Of a stretch of 64,000 nt of DNA, positions 9,257 through 21,773 are shown one piece after another. Both the position numbers and the translations under genes were made by a program. A model generated the notes under the pieces. The model saw only the letters and a list, made by a program, of their open reading frames with translations. It was not told where the DNA came from and searched no databases. This stretch comes from an uncultured Eubacteriales bacterium (GTDB lineage Bacteria > Bacillota > Clostridia > Christensenellales > Borkfalkiaceae): positions 47,112-111,111 of the forward strand of contig UQPN01000005.1 in the NCBI GenBank assembly GCA_900542935.1, read 5' to 3'. Positions within the stretch are counted from its first letter, which is position 1. Each line of letters begins with the position of its first letter.

Positions 9257-11473
9257 ATGAAACAAAAATCCGAAGCGGCGCGCCGGCGGAAGACAAAGGG
9301 CGATTTCACGCTTCCCGGCGAAGCCGGCTATGAAAAACTTACGTTGCGCCTTGCGGAAAAGTGGGGCGCCGACGTGGTGCGGGACAGCGACGGAACGCAG
9401 CTTTCCCCCGAAATTCTGTCGGCGGGTTACGGCGTTTATTCCACAATCTGCGTCATCCGCGAACACAACGATTTCGCGAAAGCGCATCCCGAAACGCAGG
9501 CGGAAGCGCCGCTTTATTCGCTGCCCGTCGCGGCGGAAAGCGAAACGCTTGAAATAAATCTTCTGAACGGCTATTTTTCGCAGCAATTCGAAATAGACGA
9601 AAGGGAGTGCTCGCAAAAATACTGGCAGGCGTTCGACCGTACGGAAAATAAAGAACTGCCGCGCGAAGAATGGACATACCTCGGCGGCGGAAAGGCGCTG
9701 ATTAAACACGCGAAAAAGTACCACGAATATTCCGTGAATTTTTTCGCGTTCCGTATCTGGGAAGAAATTTCCATGTACAATCATATCACCAACGGCTGGC
9801 AGAAAGAACATCTCCGGCAGCTCGATCCCGTTCACCCCGTCGTGCGCGGGTATCTCAAAGACTATCTGCGGCGGTGGTGCGCGGCGCATCCCGCCACAAA
9901 CGTGGTGCGGTTTACTTCGCTTTTCTACAATTTCGTGTGGATTTGGGGCAGCGATAAAAACAACCGTTTTCTTTTCACCGACTGGGCGTCGTACGATTTT
10001 ACGGCAAGCCCCGCGATGCTGGAAAATTACGAAAAATACACGGGCGGAAAACTTTCGGCGGAAGATTTTATCAACGGCGGAAAACGACGCTCTACCCATA
10101 CTCTTTCCGATGAAACGAAGCGGAAATATATGCGTTTCGTGCAGAATTTCGTGGCGGATTTCGCGGCGGAGCTGGTGCAAATCGTGCACGACGCCGGCAA
10201 AAAAGCGTATATGTTTTACGATGACAGCTGGGTGGGCAGCGAGCCTTATTCCGAAAGTTTTGCGCGCATCGGCTTCGACGGTATCATCAAATGCGTGTTT
10301 TCCGCCTACGAAGCGCGTATGTGCGCGGACGTTCCGGGCGTGGAAACGCACGAACTTCGTCTGCACCCGTATCTTTTTCCCACGGGGCTCACGGGCGAAC
10401 CGGTGTTTGCGGCGGGCGGAGATCCCGTTACGCCGGCAAAACAATACTGGACGGCGGTGCGCCGCGCGCTTCTTCGCCGCTGTGCCGACCGTATCGGGCT
10501 GGGCGGATATCTGCACTTAACGCAGGATTTTCCCGATTTTTGCGATTATATCGAAACGCTTGCGGACGAATTCCGAAAAATCAAAGCGTTGCATAAGGGC
10601 GGCGCGCCCTATGCGCTTCCGGTGAAAATTTCCGTGCTCACCCACTGGGGAAAACTGCGCAGCTGGACGTGCGGCGGGCATTATCACGAACACCCGGATC
10701 TTGACCTTATCAACCTTCTCGAAAGCGTCGCGGGGTTGCCCGTGCAGACGGAATTTATCGATTTCGCGCAGCTGAAAAACGGCGATTTTACGGGCAACGT
10801 GCTGCTTGTCGCGGGCTTGAAAAACAGCGCGTACGGCGGCGGAAGCGAGTGGAACGACGTAAAAACGTACGAAAGCGCGGCGAAGTTCGTGCACGGCGGA
10901 GGCGCGTTGATCTGCGTGAACGAAGCTTCGGAAACGGACGGATTTTCAACGAATCTGCGCCTTGCGCCGCTGCTCGGCGTCGATCTCGATCGCGGCGATT
11001 TCAACTGCCGCGGCAAATATCCCTCGGCGGCGGAACGGGAGAAAATTTCCGTCGGAACTTTCACGGGAAAGAAAGAGGCGTTTATCTTCGCGCCGGACGT
11101 ACGCATTCTTAAAAACGCGGAAGCGCGCGCGGGCGAAGAAAAAACGTTTGCCGTGGCTGCGCGAAACGTCGGCAAGGGCTTCGCAACGTACGTATCCTCG
11201 TATAAACACACGCCGGAAAACGCCGCGGCGCTGCTTTCGTTGCTGCTGCGGTTAAGAAATCTGTCCGCGGCGGAAAATTATCTTTCCGATAATCCGTATG
11301 TGGATTGCGCATACTTCGAAAAAGAAAAAAAGCTGGCGCTGGCAAACGTTTCCGGCGTTTCGCAGTCGGCGCGGATTTCTCTGCCGGGCGGCGGAAAAAC
11401 GTTTACGTTGCCGCCCGCCGGCATAAAAATCGTACCCGTCGGCAAAATTCGCGCCGAAGAAAAAGAAGAATAA
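9257..11473 (+). CDS. GH112 family beta-galactoside phosphorylase
   Basis: 738 residues, cytoplasmic, start ATG with GGAGGAA upstream. The N terminus (GDFTLPGEAGYEKL, WGADVVRDSDGTQL, then REHNDF at residues 68-73) and the block MYNHITNGW followed by VVRFTSLFYNF match GH112, the family of galacto-N-biose/lacto-N-biose I phosphorylase and D-galactosyl-1,4-L-rhamnose phosphorylase. These enzymes split a beta-galactosyl disaccharide with phosphate to give galactose 1-phosphate. The catalytic acid corresponds to Asp323 in MFYDDSWVGSEPY. The REHNDF segment resembles the galacto-N-biose enzymes as I remember them, but the sequence is divergent, for example FYNFVWIWGSD, so specificity is open. A Rossmann-like domain and a C-terminal beta domain follow the barrel as in the family. 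Confidence 0.88.
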   Translation: MKQKSEAARRRKTKGDFTLPGEAGYEKLTLRLAEKWGADVVRDSDGTQLSPEILSAGYGVYSTICVIREHNDFAKAHPETQAEAPLYSLPVAAESETLEINLLNGYFSQQFEIDERECSQKYWQAFDRTENKELPREEWTYLGGGKALIKHAKKYHEYSVNFFAFRIWEEISMYNHITNGWQKEHLRQLDPVHPVVRGYLKDYLRRWCAAHPATNVVRFTSLFYNFVWIWGSDKNNRFLFTDWASYDFTASPAMLENYEKYTGGKLSAEDFINGGKRRSTHTLSDETKRKYMRFVQNFVADFAAELVQIVHDAGKKAYMFYDDSWVGSEPYSESFARIGFDGIIKCVFSAYEARMCADVPGVETHELRLHPYLFPTGLTGEPVFAAGGDPVTPAKQYWTAVRRALLRRCADRIGLGGYLHLTQDFPDFCDYIETLADEFRKIKALHKGGAPYALPVKISVLTHWGKLRSWTCGGHYHEHPDLDLINLLESVAGLPVQTEFIDFAQLKNGDFTGNVLLVAGLKNSAYGGGSEWNDVKTYESAAKFVHGGGALICVNEASETDGFSTNLRLAPLLGVDLDRGDFNCRGKYPSAAEREKISVGTFTGKKEAFIFAPDVRILKNAEARAGEEKTFAVAARNVGKGFATYVSSYKHTPENAAALLSLLLRLRNLSAAENYLSDNPYVDCAYFEKEKKLALANVSGVSQSARISLPGGGKTFTLPPAGIKIVPVGKIRAEEKEE

Positions 11474-11489
11474 AAAGGAAAAGCAAAGT

Positions 11490-12473
11490 ATGCTGAAGGA
11501 CGTATTCACAAAGCCTTTCGATCTGATGAAAATCAATCCGTACGTCAGGTTTGTAATGATGTATAACATCGCTGCGGACGAACACCACGTGCCGCGGCGG
11601 ATGCTGTACGATTACGGGCTGATCTGCGTGTTGCAGGGCGCCATCTGGTTTCGTTACGGCGGCGAAGAAGTGTGCGTGAAAGAGGGCGAAATTCACCTGA
11701 TGCCCCCGATGATTACGCATCGCGAAATCATAAAACAGGGCGACAGGTGCAAATATTACGTAGTGCACTTCGATATGATTTACGATCCCGCCCGCGCGGA
11801 TATCGACGTAAACAGCGTGTATCTTTCCCGCTGCGTTCCGGGCGTGGACGAGGTTACGCCGGACAGGGGACTGCTTGCCGCGGGGCGCGAAGAAGTGGGG
11901 CTGATGAAAGGTCCGTTCAAAACCCGCCCGCGCGAATTCGATAAACTGGCGGAGTGCCTGAAACGCATGGAATCGCTTACGGCAAGAAACCGCTACCGTA
12001 CGGCGCAGCATTCCGATACCCTCTCTTTAAAGGGCGATATGCTGGAAATTCTCGCCTATCTGTGGGAGGACGACGTCGATAAAAACGACGATTATTATCA
12101 GTGCGTGGATAATTTCATCCGCTATGTGCGCAACCATTTTGCCGAGGAAATAGATATCGCGGCGCTGTCTGCGAAATACGGCTTCACGCCGAATTATTTC
12201 CGCTCCGTATTCAAAAAAATCACGGGCATCACGCCGTTCGAATATCTGCAGCGACTGCGCCTCGCCCGCGCGCAGGAATTATTGCAGGAACGCCGCTTTT
12301 CCGTGCAGCAGGTGGCGTTTCAGGTGGGGTTCAACGATCCGTTTTATTTTTCGAAGGCATTCAAAAAACGCACGGGCACTACCCCCAAGAAATACGCGGG
12401 AAACCCGAAAAACGGCAGGGGGGGGGGTGAGTTATATGCCCATCAACCGGAAGAAGAACCGGACGAACAATAA
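11490..12473 (+). CDS. AraC-family transcriptional regulator
   Basis: 327 residues. The first part (about 20-110) is a cupin-like sensor domain, seen in LQGAIWFRYGGEEVCVKEGEIHLMPP split by short turns. Residues about 205-310 hold the two helix-turn-helix units of AraC/XylS proteins: IAALSAKYGFTPNYFRSVFKK and then VQQVAFQVGFNDPFYFSKAFKK, with the usual GITPFEYLQRLRL between them. It begins 16 bases after the GH112 stop, so it is the last gene of the sugar cluster and probably controls it in response to a breakdown product. The extreme C terminus after KKYAGNP is a Gly/Glu/Pro-rich tail that includes a run of eight or more G bases in the DNA. Confidence 0.92.
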   Translation: MLKDVFTKPFDLMKINPYVRFVMMYNIAADEHHVPRRMLYDYGLICVLQGAIWFRYGGEEVCVKEGEIHLMPPMITHREIIKQGDRCKYYVVHFDMIYDPARADIDVNSVYLSRCVPGVDEVTPDRGLLAAGREEVGLMKGPFKTRPREFDKLAECLKRMESLTARNRYRTAQHSDTLSLKGDMLEILAYLWEDDVDKNDDYYQCVDNFIRYVRNHFAEEIDIAALSAKYGFTPNYFRSVFKKITGITPFEYLQRLRLARAQELLQERRFSVQQVAFQVGFNDPFYFSKAFKKRTGTTPKKYAGNPKNGRGGGELYAHQPEEEPDEQ

Positions 12474-12484
12474 CCGCTCGGGCG

Positions 12485-12516
12485 GTAAAACGCGCGTTGA
12501 AAAACGCGCGTTTTAC
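12485..12516 (+). terminator. Terminator after the AraC gene
   Basis: A perfect 14-base stem, GTAAAACGCGCGTT and AACGCGCGTTTTAC, closed by a GAAA tetraloop, lies 12 bases after the AraC stop and marks the end of the glycan cluster. Confidence 0.8.
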
Positions 12517-12585
12517 TTTGCGGAAAAGGTGGTATAAATATAAAATAACGTTCACGCAGACAATCGTACGAAGGAGGAACTTATT

Positions 12586-13482
12586 ATGATTATCATCAAA
12601 GACGCTTCGTTTTCGGAGGAACGCGCGCTGTATAATCTGCACGACGCGCTTGTGAAAAACTGCCGTTTCGAGGGCGAAGAGGACGGCGAATCCGCTATGA
12701 AAGAAAGCGGAAAATTACGGGTGGAAGATTCGTATTTCGATTTACGATATCCGCTGTGGCACGTTACGGGCGCGGCGCTTTCGAAAATAGAAATGACGGA
12801 ACATTGCCGCGCCGCGTTGTGGTACGATAAAAACGTTTCGATTTCCGCGTCGAAAATGCACGGAATTAAAGCGCTCCGCGAATGCGAAAACGTTACCGTG
12901 GATAATACGGAAATCGTTTCTCCGGAATTCGGCTGGAAATGTAAAAACGTGCGCGTTACGGGCGGTTCGATTCAATCGGAATACGCGTTTTTATTAAGCC
13001 GCAATCTCATCGTGAGCAATCTGAAATTTCAGGGGAAATACTCGTTTCAGTACGCGCATAACGCGAAATTCACGAAATGCGTTTTCGATACCAAGGACGC
13101 GTTCTGGCACACGAAAAACGTTACCGTGAAAGACAGCGTTATCAAAGGCGAATACCTCGGCTGGTATTCCGAAAATCTCACGCTCGTGCGCTGCAAAATC
13201 ATCGGCACGCAACCGCTTTGCTATTGCAAGGGGCTGCGGCTGATCGACTGCACTACGGAAGATTGCGATCTGGCGTTCGAATACAGCCACGTGAACGCGT
13301 CGGTGAAAGGCGACATCGTCAGCGTGAAAAACCCGAAATCGGGCAAAATCGTAGCCGATTCCATCGGGAAAATCATTCTGAAAGATTCCGTTATCAACAG
13401 TCGCGCGAAAATCGTGGTGCGGCAGAATAAAAAGAAAAAGGACGGCGCTTCCGATTCGCGGCAGAGCGCGAAAAAGGCATGA
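12586..13482 (+). CDS. DUF3737 family right-handed beta-helix protein
   Basis: 298 residues, start preceded by AAGGAGGAAC. The whole protein is built of short strands with repeated NxxxxNCxF and xxVxDSxI coils (for example LHDALVKNCRFEGEED, KNVTVKDSVIKGEYLGWYSENLTLVRC), the pattern of a pectate-lyase-like beta helix. It matches the conserved DUF3737 family of Firmicutes, whose biochemical function I do not know. There is no signal peptide, so it is probably cytoplasmic. It stands alone between terminators. The last 20 residues are Lys-rich. Confidence 0.85.
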   Translation: MIIIKDASFSEERALYNLHDALVKNCRFEGEEDGESAMKESGKLRVEDSYFDLRYPLWHVTGAALSKIEMTEHCRAALWYDKNVSISASKMHGIKALRECENVTVDNTEIVSPEFGWKCKNVRVTGGSIQSEYAFLLSRNLIVSNLKFQGKYSFQYAHNAKFTKCVFDTKDAFWHTKNVTVKDSVIKGEYLGWYSENLTLVRCKIIGTQPLCYCKGLRLIDCTTEDCDLAFEYSHVNASVKGDIVSVKNPKSGKIVADSIGKIILKDSVINSRAKIVVRQNKKKKDGASDSRQSAKKA

Positions 13483-13612
13483 AAAATTCCACGGCGCTAT
13501 CGGCGTAGCGCTGCCCGTTACTTTATTATGCAGGCGTTTGCCAACCTTGCGGGCATGGGCGTGCGCCGTAAAAAGCGTCGAATAAGAAAAACGAAATTCG
13601 TTAATAAATCGC

Positions 13613-13651
13613 AAAAAAACCTGCAAAGCCGTAAGCCCCGCAGGTTTTTTT
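13613..13651. terminator. Bidirectional terminator between convergent genes
   Basis: AAAAAAACCTGC and GCAGGTTTTTTT form a stem with A and T tracts on both sides, so it can end transcription of the DUF3737 gene and of the cytidylate-kinase-like gene coming from the other strand. The 178-base gap holds nothing else that I see. Confidence 0.85.
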
Positions 13652-13660
13652 ATAGCGATT

Positions 13661-14278
13661 TTATTGATTTTCGTACCATTTTTTTACGTATTCCGCAATG
13701 CAGGGCACCACGGCGGGGAGGTCCGCATGCGAAGTGTTCACGCACAAATCGTAGTTCTCTCTGTCGCCCCACTCCTTGCCGTAGAACAGCCCGTACAGTT
13801 TTTGTCTGCCCTTATCCACCGAGCGGATTTTCTTTAACAGTTGCTTGTCGGTAAGGTGTTCCGTGCCTTCTTCATGTGCGCGGCAGCGTTCCAGTTTGCT
13901 CGCTTCGTCCGCATACACAAACAGACGGAACGGATGTTTCTCCGCCAGAATCAGATCGGCGCATCTTCCCACGATCACGCAGTCGGTTTCCGAAATTTTT
14001 TCAATGACTTCCCGTTGCGCGTTAAGTATTTTTTCCGTGATTCCCGCGGAAGGACAGGCGCAATCGGCAAACGTGTGCCCGAACGTAAGAAAGTTGCGTT
14101 GCATCGCGCCGTTTTCCAGAATCGTCGCCACAAACTGTTCGGAAAAATCGCTTTTTTTCGCGATTTCCGTAATCAGCGTTTTATCGTAATAAGCAATGCC
14201 CATGGCGTCCGCAAGCCGCTTGCCTATTTCTCTGCCGCCGCTGCCGAATTCTCTGCCTACCGTAATGATTTTAACCAT
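13661..14278 (-). CDS. Cytidylate kinase-like family protein
   Basis: I place the start at ATG 14278, where the product begins MVKIITVGREFGSGGREIG and GGAGG lies just upstream; the frame stays open further upstream but without family-like sequence. The 205-residue product has the P-loop variant GREFGSGGREIG and a central VIVGRCADLIL. It belongs to the cytidylate-kinase-like (AAA_33-type) family common in clostridia, distinct from the essential Cmk. It probably phosphorylates a nucleotide or a small metabolite, but no substrate is established. It is divergent from the TIM-barrel gene at 14444, with a 165-base shared promoter region. Confidence 0.85.
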   Translation of the reverse strand: MVKIITVGREFGSGGREIGKRLADAMGIAYYDKTLITEIAKKSDFSEQFVATILENGAMQRNFLTFGHTFADCACPSAGITEKILNAQREVIEKISETDCVIVGRCADLILAEKHPFRLFVYADEASKLERCRAHEEGTEHLTDKQLLKKIRSVDKGRQKLYGLFYGKEWGDRENYDLCVNTSHADLPAVVPCIAEYVKKWYENQ

Positions 14279-14389
14279 ATAAAAAGCCTCCACGCTTTTC
14301 TTTATATTATACGGCAAACCTCCGCGTTTGTCAACCCCTGCGGAAAAATTTTCCGGAAATATTTTTCTTTGAAAACCCCCTGCGGAAGT

Positions 14390-14418
14390 TTGTAAAATTT
14401 TTCGTAAGATGCTATAAT
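14390..14418 (+). promoter_or_regulatory. Sigma-A promoter of the TIM-barrel gene
   Basis: TTGTAA (14390) and TATAAT (14413) with a 17-base spacer, 25 bases before the start at 14444, which has AAGGAG. Confidence 0.8.
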
Positions 14419-14443
14419 ATAAATATTCATAAGGAGTACTTCC

Positions 14444-15253
14444 ATGCGGACAGGCATATCTACGGCGTCGCTGTTCATGCGACAATACAACGAAGACGCG
14501 GTGCAGACGATCAATCGCCTCGGCGTGAAAACGTGCGAAATTTTTCTGGAAACTTTTTCGGAATACACCCGCGCTTACGGCGAACTGTTAAACGAAAGAA
14601 AGGGGAATCTTTCCGTCAATTCCGTCCACCTTTTCACAACGAATCTCGAACCGCAGCTGTTTTCCGAAAACGAAAGAACGAGGAAAGACGCGTTTTATTT
14701 TCTCGGCGAAGCGATGAACGCCGCTAACGCGTTCGGCGCGAAGTACTATACGTTTCACGGCACGGCGCGCTACAAAAAAAATTCGAGAAGCGGCTTGAAC
14801 GACAATTTCCCCAAAATCGGCGCGGCGCTGGAAGCAACGCGGCAGTTTTGCGAAAAATACGGCGTGGCGCTCTCGCTCGAAACGGTGGAGTGGTCTACGT
14901 ATAATCGTCCGGGCGTGTTTAAAGAACTGCTGAAATACTGTCCGCGCCTTTTCGCCACATTCGATATCAAACAGACGCGTATTTCGGGCTATCCCGAAAG
15001 CGAATATCTCAAAGAAACGGCGGGGCATATTTCGCACGTGCACGTATCCGATATCGATTCCTGCGGCAAAACCTGCCTGCCGGGCAGGGGAACGTATAAT
15101 TTCGAAGATTTGTTCCGCCGCCTTGCCGATACGGGCTTTAACGGCGCGGTGATGATCGAAGCTTATAAAGACGATTACGAAAACGTGGAAGAACTGAAAA
15201 CCGCCGCCGTGTATCTGGAAGAAATTTTATATAAACTCAATCTGAACGGGTAA
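14444..15253 (+). CDS. Sugar phosphate isomerase/epimerase-like TIM barrel
   Basis: 269 residues of the AP-endonuclease-2/xylose-isomerase-like TIM-barrel superfamily. Typical metal-site segments are visible: YTFHGTARY, LSLETVEW, ATFDIKQTRISG and ISHVHVSDID, with a late MIEAYKDDYE glutamate. The superfamily includes sugar epimerases, isomerases and endonuclease IV; with the compact size and no DNA-binding insertions, a sugar or polyol phosphate substrate is more likely than DNA. Ribosome binding site AAGGAG. It has its own promoter and no operon partner before rpsU. Confidence 0.85.
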   Translation: MRTGISTASLFMRQYNEDAVQTINRLGVKTCEIFLETFSEYTRAYGELLNERKGNLSVNSVHLFTTNLEPQLFSENERTRKDAFYFLGEAMNAANAFGAKYYTFHGTARYKKNSRSGLNDNFPKIGAALEATRQFCEKYGVALSLETVEWSTYNRPGVFKELLKYCPRLFATFDIKQTRISGYPESEYLKETAGHISHVHVSDIDSCGKTCLPGRGTYNFEDLFRRLADTGFNGAVMIEAYKDDYENVEELKTAAVYLEEILYKLNLNG

Positions 15254-15320
15254 AATTTTGTCGAACGGAGGAAAGCTTTGCCGAACGCAAAAAAAGGTTG
15301 GTTCAACCCCGCAAAACAGC

Positions 15321-15349
15321 TTGACAGAACCAAAAAAAATTGATATAAT
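15321..15349 (+). promoter_or_regulatory. Consensus promoter of rpsU
   Basis: TTGACA (15321), 17-base spacer, TATAAT (15344): a perfect sigma-A promoter 48 bases before the rpsU start. Confidence 0.9.
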
Positions 15350-15396
15350 CAAACACGTAAAAAATAAACGCACAGGCAAAGGAAGGTGAGAAAAGA

Positions 15397-15573
15397 ATGT
15401 CCACGGTAAAAGTCGGAGAGAACGAAAACGTTGAAAGCGCGCTTCGCCGCTTCAAGAGAAAGTGCTCGCGCGACGGCATTATCGGCGATCTTCGCAAGAA
15501 GGAATTTTACGAAAAACCTTCCGTAAGAAGAAAGAAGAAGTCGGAAGCCGCAAGAAAGAGAAACAAAAACTAA
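15397..15573 (+). CDS. rpsU: 30S ribosomal protein S21
   Basis: 58 residues, ATG 15397 with GGAAGGTGAG upstream. The sequence begins [19 protein letters not shown] and continues [27 protein letters not shown] in the usual S21 pattern, ending in a basic [10 protein letters not shown] tail. S21 sits near the 3' end of 16S rRNA in the small subunit and helps initiation. Its consensus promoter and a strong terminator just downstream make it largely its own unit, with read-through possible to the gene at 15694. In many Firmicutes rpsU is followed by yqeY; here it is not. Confidence 0.97.
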   Translation: MSTVKVGENENVESALRRFKRKCSRDGIIGDLRKKEFYEKPSVRRKKKSEAARKRNKN

Positions 15574-15580
15574 AACATGA

Positions 15581-15615
15581 ATTCGCTTCCCCGCAAAACC
15601 TGCGGGGAAGCGAAT
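15581..15615 (+). terminator. Hairpin after rpsU
   Basis: ATTCGCTTCCCCGCA and TGCGGGGAAGCGAAT form a perfect 15-base stem with loop AAACC, 7 bases after the rpsU stop. The following bases (TGCTTTA) are only weakly T-rich, so it may attenuate rather than fully stop transcription into the gene at 15694. Confidence 0.75.
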
Positions 15616-15693
15616 TGCTTTATACGGACGCAAAAAACGTCGAAACCGCGCGAAAGATGAAAAATACAGCAAAAAAAAGGAGAAACAACAAAA

Positions 15694-16113
15694 GTGGCGG
15701 AAGCGCAGACATTGAAGAGCGCGGCGAAAAGCGCGAAACAACGTATGAAAAAAGGTTTTTGGGAACATTGCGAAAAAAGCGTACGCGAAAGCGTGGAAGA
15801 AGCGAAACGGCAGGGCGTGAACGAAAGCAAAGCCGAACGCTATTTCATCAAAGAAACGCAAAAGGCGATCGCGGGCGAAAAAGAGGACGAATTTTATTTG
15901 CGCGTGAAAGAAATGCTCCTTTCCGAGGGCGAAGTATCCGACGCGATCGGCAGACTTACCGACAGGGAATATTTTTCCACGCTTTCCTATGAAGAAAAGC
16001 AGCGCTACACACTCTCTTTAAGCGAAAAGTATCTGCGCGCGCTCGAACGTTTCCGCCGCGAAAGCGAATTCGCCTTTTCTTCCTCGGCGCAAAACGCCCG
16101 CGGCACAAGGTAA
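15694..16113 (+). CDS. Unknown helical protein downstream of rpsU
   Basis: 139 residues starting at GTG 15694, with AAGGAG 11 bases upstream. Highly charged and almost all helical: a basic N terminus (KSAAKSAKQRMKK), then long amphipathic helices rich in Glu, Lys and Arg, ending in a Ser/Ala-rich tail. No Cys clusters, P-loop or membrane segment. It occupies the place where many Firmicutes have yqeY but does not resemble YqeY. It may be co-transcribed with rpsU by read-through. The function is not recognisable. Confidence 0.6.
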   Translation: MAEAQTLKSAAKSAKQRMKKGFWEHCEKSVRESVEEAKRQGVNESKAERYFIKETQKAIAGEKEDEFYLRVKEMLLSEGEVSDAIGRLTDREYFSTLSYEEKQRYTLSLSEKYLRALERFRRESEFAFSSSAQNARGTR

Positions 16114-16132
16114 AAAACAGGGCGAAATATAC

Positions 16133-16161
16133 TTGCCAAAGCGCGAACAAAATGGTATAAT
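16133..16161 (+). promoter_or_regulatory. Promoter of pcrA-ligA
   Basis: TTGCCA (16133), 17-base spacer, TATAAT (16156). The leader then contains a near-perfect 11-pair hairpin at 16184-16208 with loop CTT and no T tract. Confidence 0.85.
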
Positions 16162-16232
16162 AAAGCAAAAGAATTTACAGGCGGTGCCGCGCAGCTTCTG
16201 TGCGGCACTCCGTTACGAAAAAGAAGAACCCG

Positions 16233-20661
<4,429 letters not shown>

Positions 20662-20679
20662 GAAAAAATCGAAAAAAAT

Positions 20680-20723
20680 AAGCGGAAAGCTCGCGCACGC
20701 ACGCGATACCGCTTGTTTTTTTT
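20680..20723 (+). terminator. Terminator of pcrA-ligA
   Basis: AAGCGG and CCGCTT bracket an inner CGCG-CACGCA-CGCG stem, followed after one G by eight T. The T tract overlaps the -35 region of the next promoter. Confidence 0.75.
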
Positions 20724-20741
20724 CGGTTTTTCTGCTATAAT
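20713..20741 (+). promoter_or_regulatory. Promoter of yicC-gmk
   Basis: TTGTTT (20713), 17-base spacer, TATAAT (20736). A dispersed repeat (20751-20800) lies between this promoter and the yicC start, so it would be transcribed in the leader. Confidence 0.6.
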
Positions 20742-20750
20742 TGTATGCAA

Positions 20751-20800
20751 GACTTCCCCCTAAGGGGGAAGCTGACTGCGAAAGCAGGCTGACGAGGGGA
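20751..20800 (+). repeat. Two-hairpin dispersed repeat, copy C
   Basis: GACTTCCCCC-TAA-GGGGGAAGC, then the second stem GACTGC-GAAA-GCAGGC and TGACGAGGGG. It lies in the leader of the yicC operon. Confidence 0.8.
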
Positions 20801-20843
20801 TAGCAGCCTTATATGGGGAACATAGCCTGAGGAGATAAACGAA

Positions 20844-21716
20844 ATGTACAGCATGACGGGGTACGGCAAAGGCACGTACAAAAACGAAAACGCAGAGGTA
20901 TCCTGCGAAATCAGAACGGTGAACAACCGCTATCTCGATCTTTCCCTGAAAATGCCGCGACAATTTTTTGCTTACGAGGCGGAATTAAAAGAACTCGTCA
21001 AGGAAAAAATCACGCGCGGGCATGCGGAAATCGGCGTCGTCTATAAAGATAAACGCGATAAAAGCGTTTCGTTTTCGGTGAATCTTCCGCTGGCAAAAGC
21101 CTACGCGAAAGCCGCGGGCGAACTGAAAGCGGCTGTGCCGGAAGCGGAGAACGATCTTACGGTTTCCGCGCTGCTGCGTTTGCCGGACGTGCTTTCCGCC
21201 GAAGAGAGCGAAGAGGACGAACACGCGATCGACGCCGTGAAAGAAGCGCTGAAAGCCGCGCTGGTAAATCTGAACGCCATGCGCGAAAAAGAGGGCGAAA
21301 AGCTGAAAGCGGATATGCTTTCCCGCGTGGATACCGTCGAACGGCTGGTGGGCGACATCGCCGCGCGCGCGCCGCTGGTGGCGGAAGATTACCGCAAAAA
21401 GCTGAAAGCGCGTATCGAGGAGGCGTTGAACGGCGCCGCATACGACGAAACGCGGCTGTTAACCGAAGTCGCCGTGTTCACCGATAAATGCAATATCGAC
21501 GAAGAACTCACAAGGCTTCGTTCGCACATCGCGCAGTTCCGCGCCATCTGCGAAGAAAAAGTGGTGGGCAGAAAACTGGATTTTCTCGTACAGGAATTCA
21601 ATCGCGAGGCAAACACGTCCTGTTCGAAGAGCAACGACGCGCTTCTCACGAAAACCGGACTCGCCCTGAAAAACGAAATCGAAAAAATCCGCGAACAGGT
21701 GCAGAACGTAGAATAA
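20844..21716 (+). CDS. yicC: YicC/YloC family endoribonuclease
   Basis: 290 residues, start MYSMTGYGKG with GAGGAG upstream. The N-terminal MTGYG and VNNRYLDLSLKMPR segments and the C-terminal FLVQEFNREANTSCSKSND block are diagnostic of the YicC/YloC family, which has been shown in E. coli and B. subtilis to be a metal-dependent endoribonuclease. The middle is helical and coiled-coil-like. As in Bacillus it heads the block leading to gmk and rpoZ; the small remA gene that usually separates yloC and gmk is absent here (57-base gap). Confidence 0.93.
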   Translation: MYSMTGYGKGTYKNENAEVSCEIRTVNNRYLDLSLKMPRQFFAYEAELKELVKEKITRGHAEIGVVYKDKRDKSVSFSVNLPLAKAYAKAAGELKAAVPEAENDLTVSALLRLPDVLSAEESEEDEHAIDAVKEALKAALVNLNAMREKEGEKLKADMLSRVDTVERLVGDIAARAPLVAEDYRKKLKARIEEALNGAAYDETRLLTEVAVFTDKCNIDEELTRLRSHIAQFRAICEEKVVGRKLDFLVQEFNREANTSCSKSNDALLTKTGLALKNEIEKIREQVQNVE

Positions 21717-21773
21717 ACGTTTGCTTGCACGCGCAGAACGCACGCACAGGAAGAAAGGAGAGCAACGCAGAAG

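Noticed and set aside
9005..10516. Long open frame on the minus strand (about 500 codons) opposite the GH112 and GH106-like genes, and similar ones at 222-707, 2876-3871 and 16818-17903
   Set aside because: Composition is Arg/Phe/His-rich nonsense typical of the antisense of GC-biased codons; no ribosome binding sites or motifs, and the plus-strand genes are clear.
13661..14485. Longer cytidylate-kinase-like protein starting at 14485
   Set aside because: The 69 extra codons are not family-like, cross the divergent promoter, and a GGAGG site marks ATG 14278.
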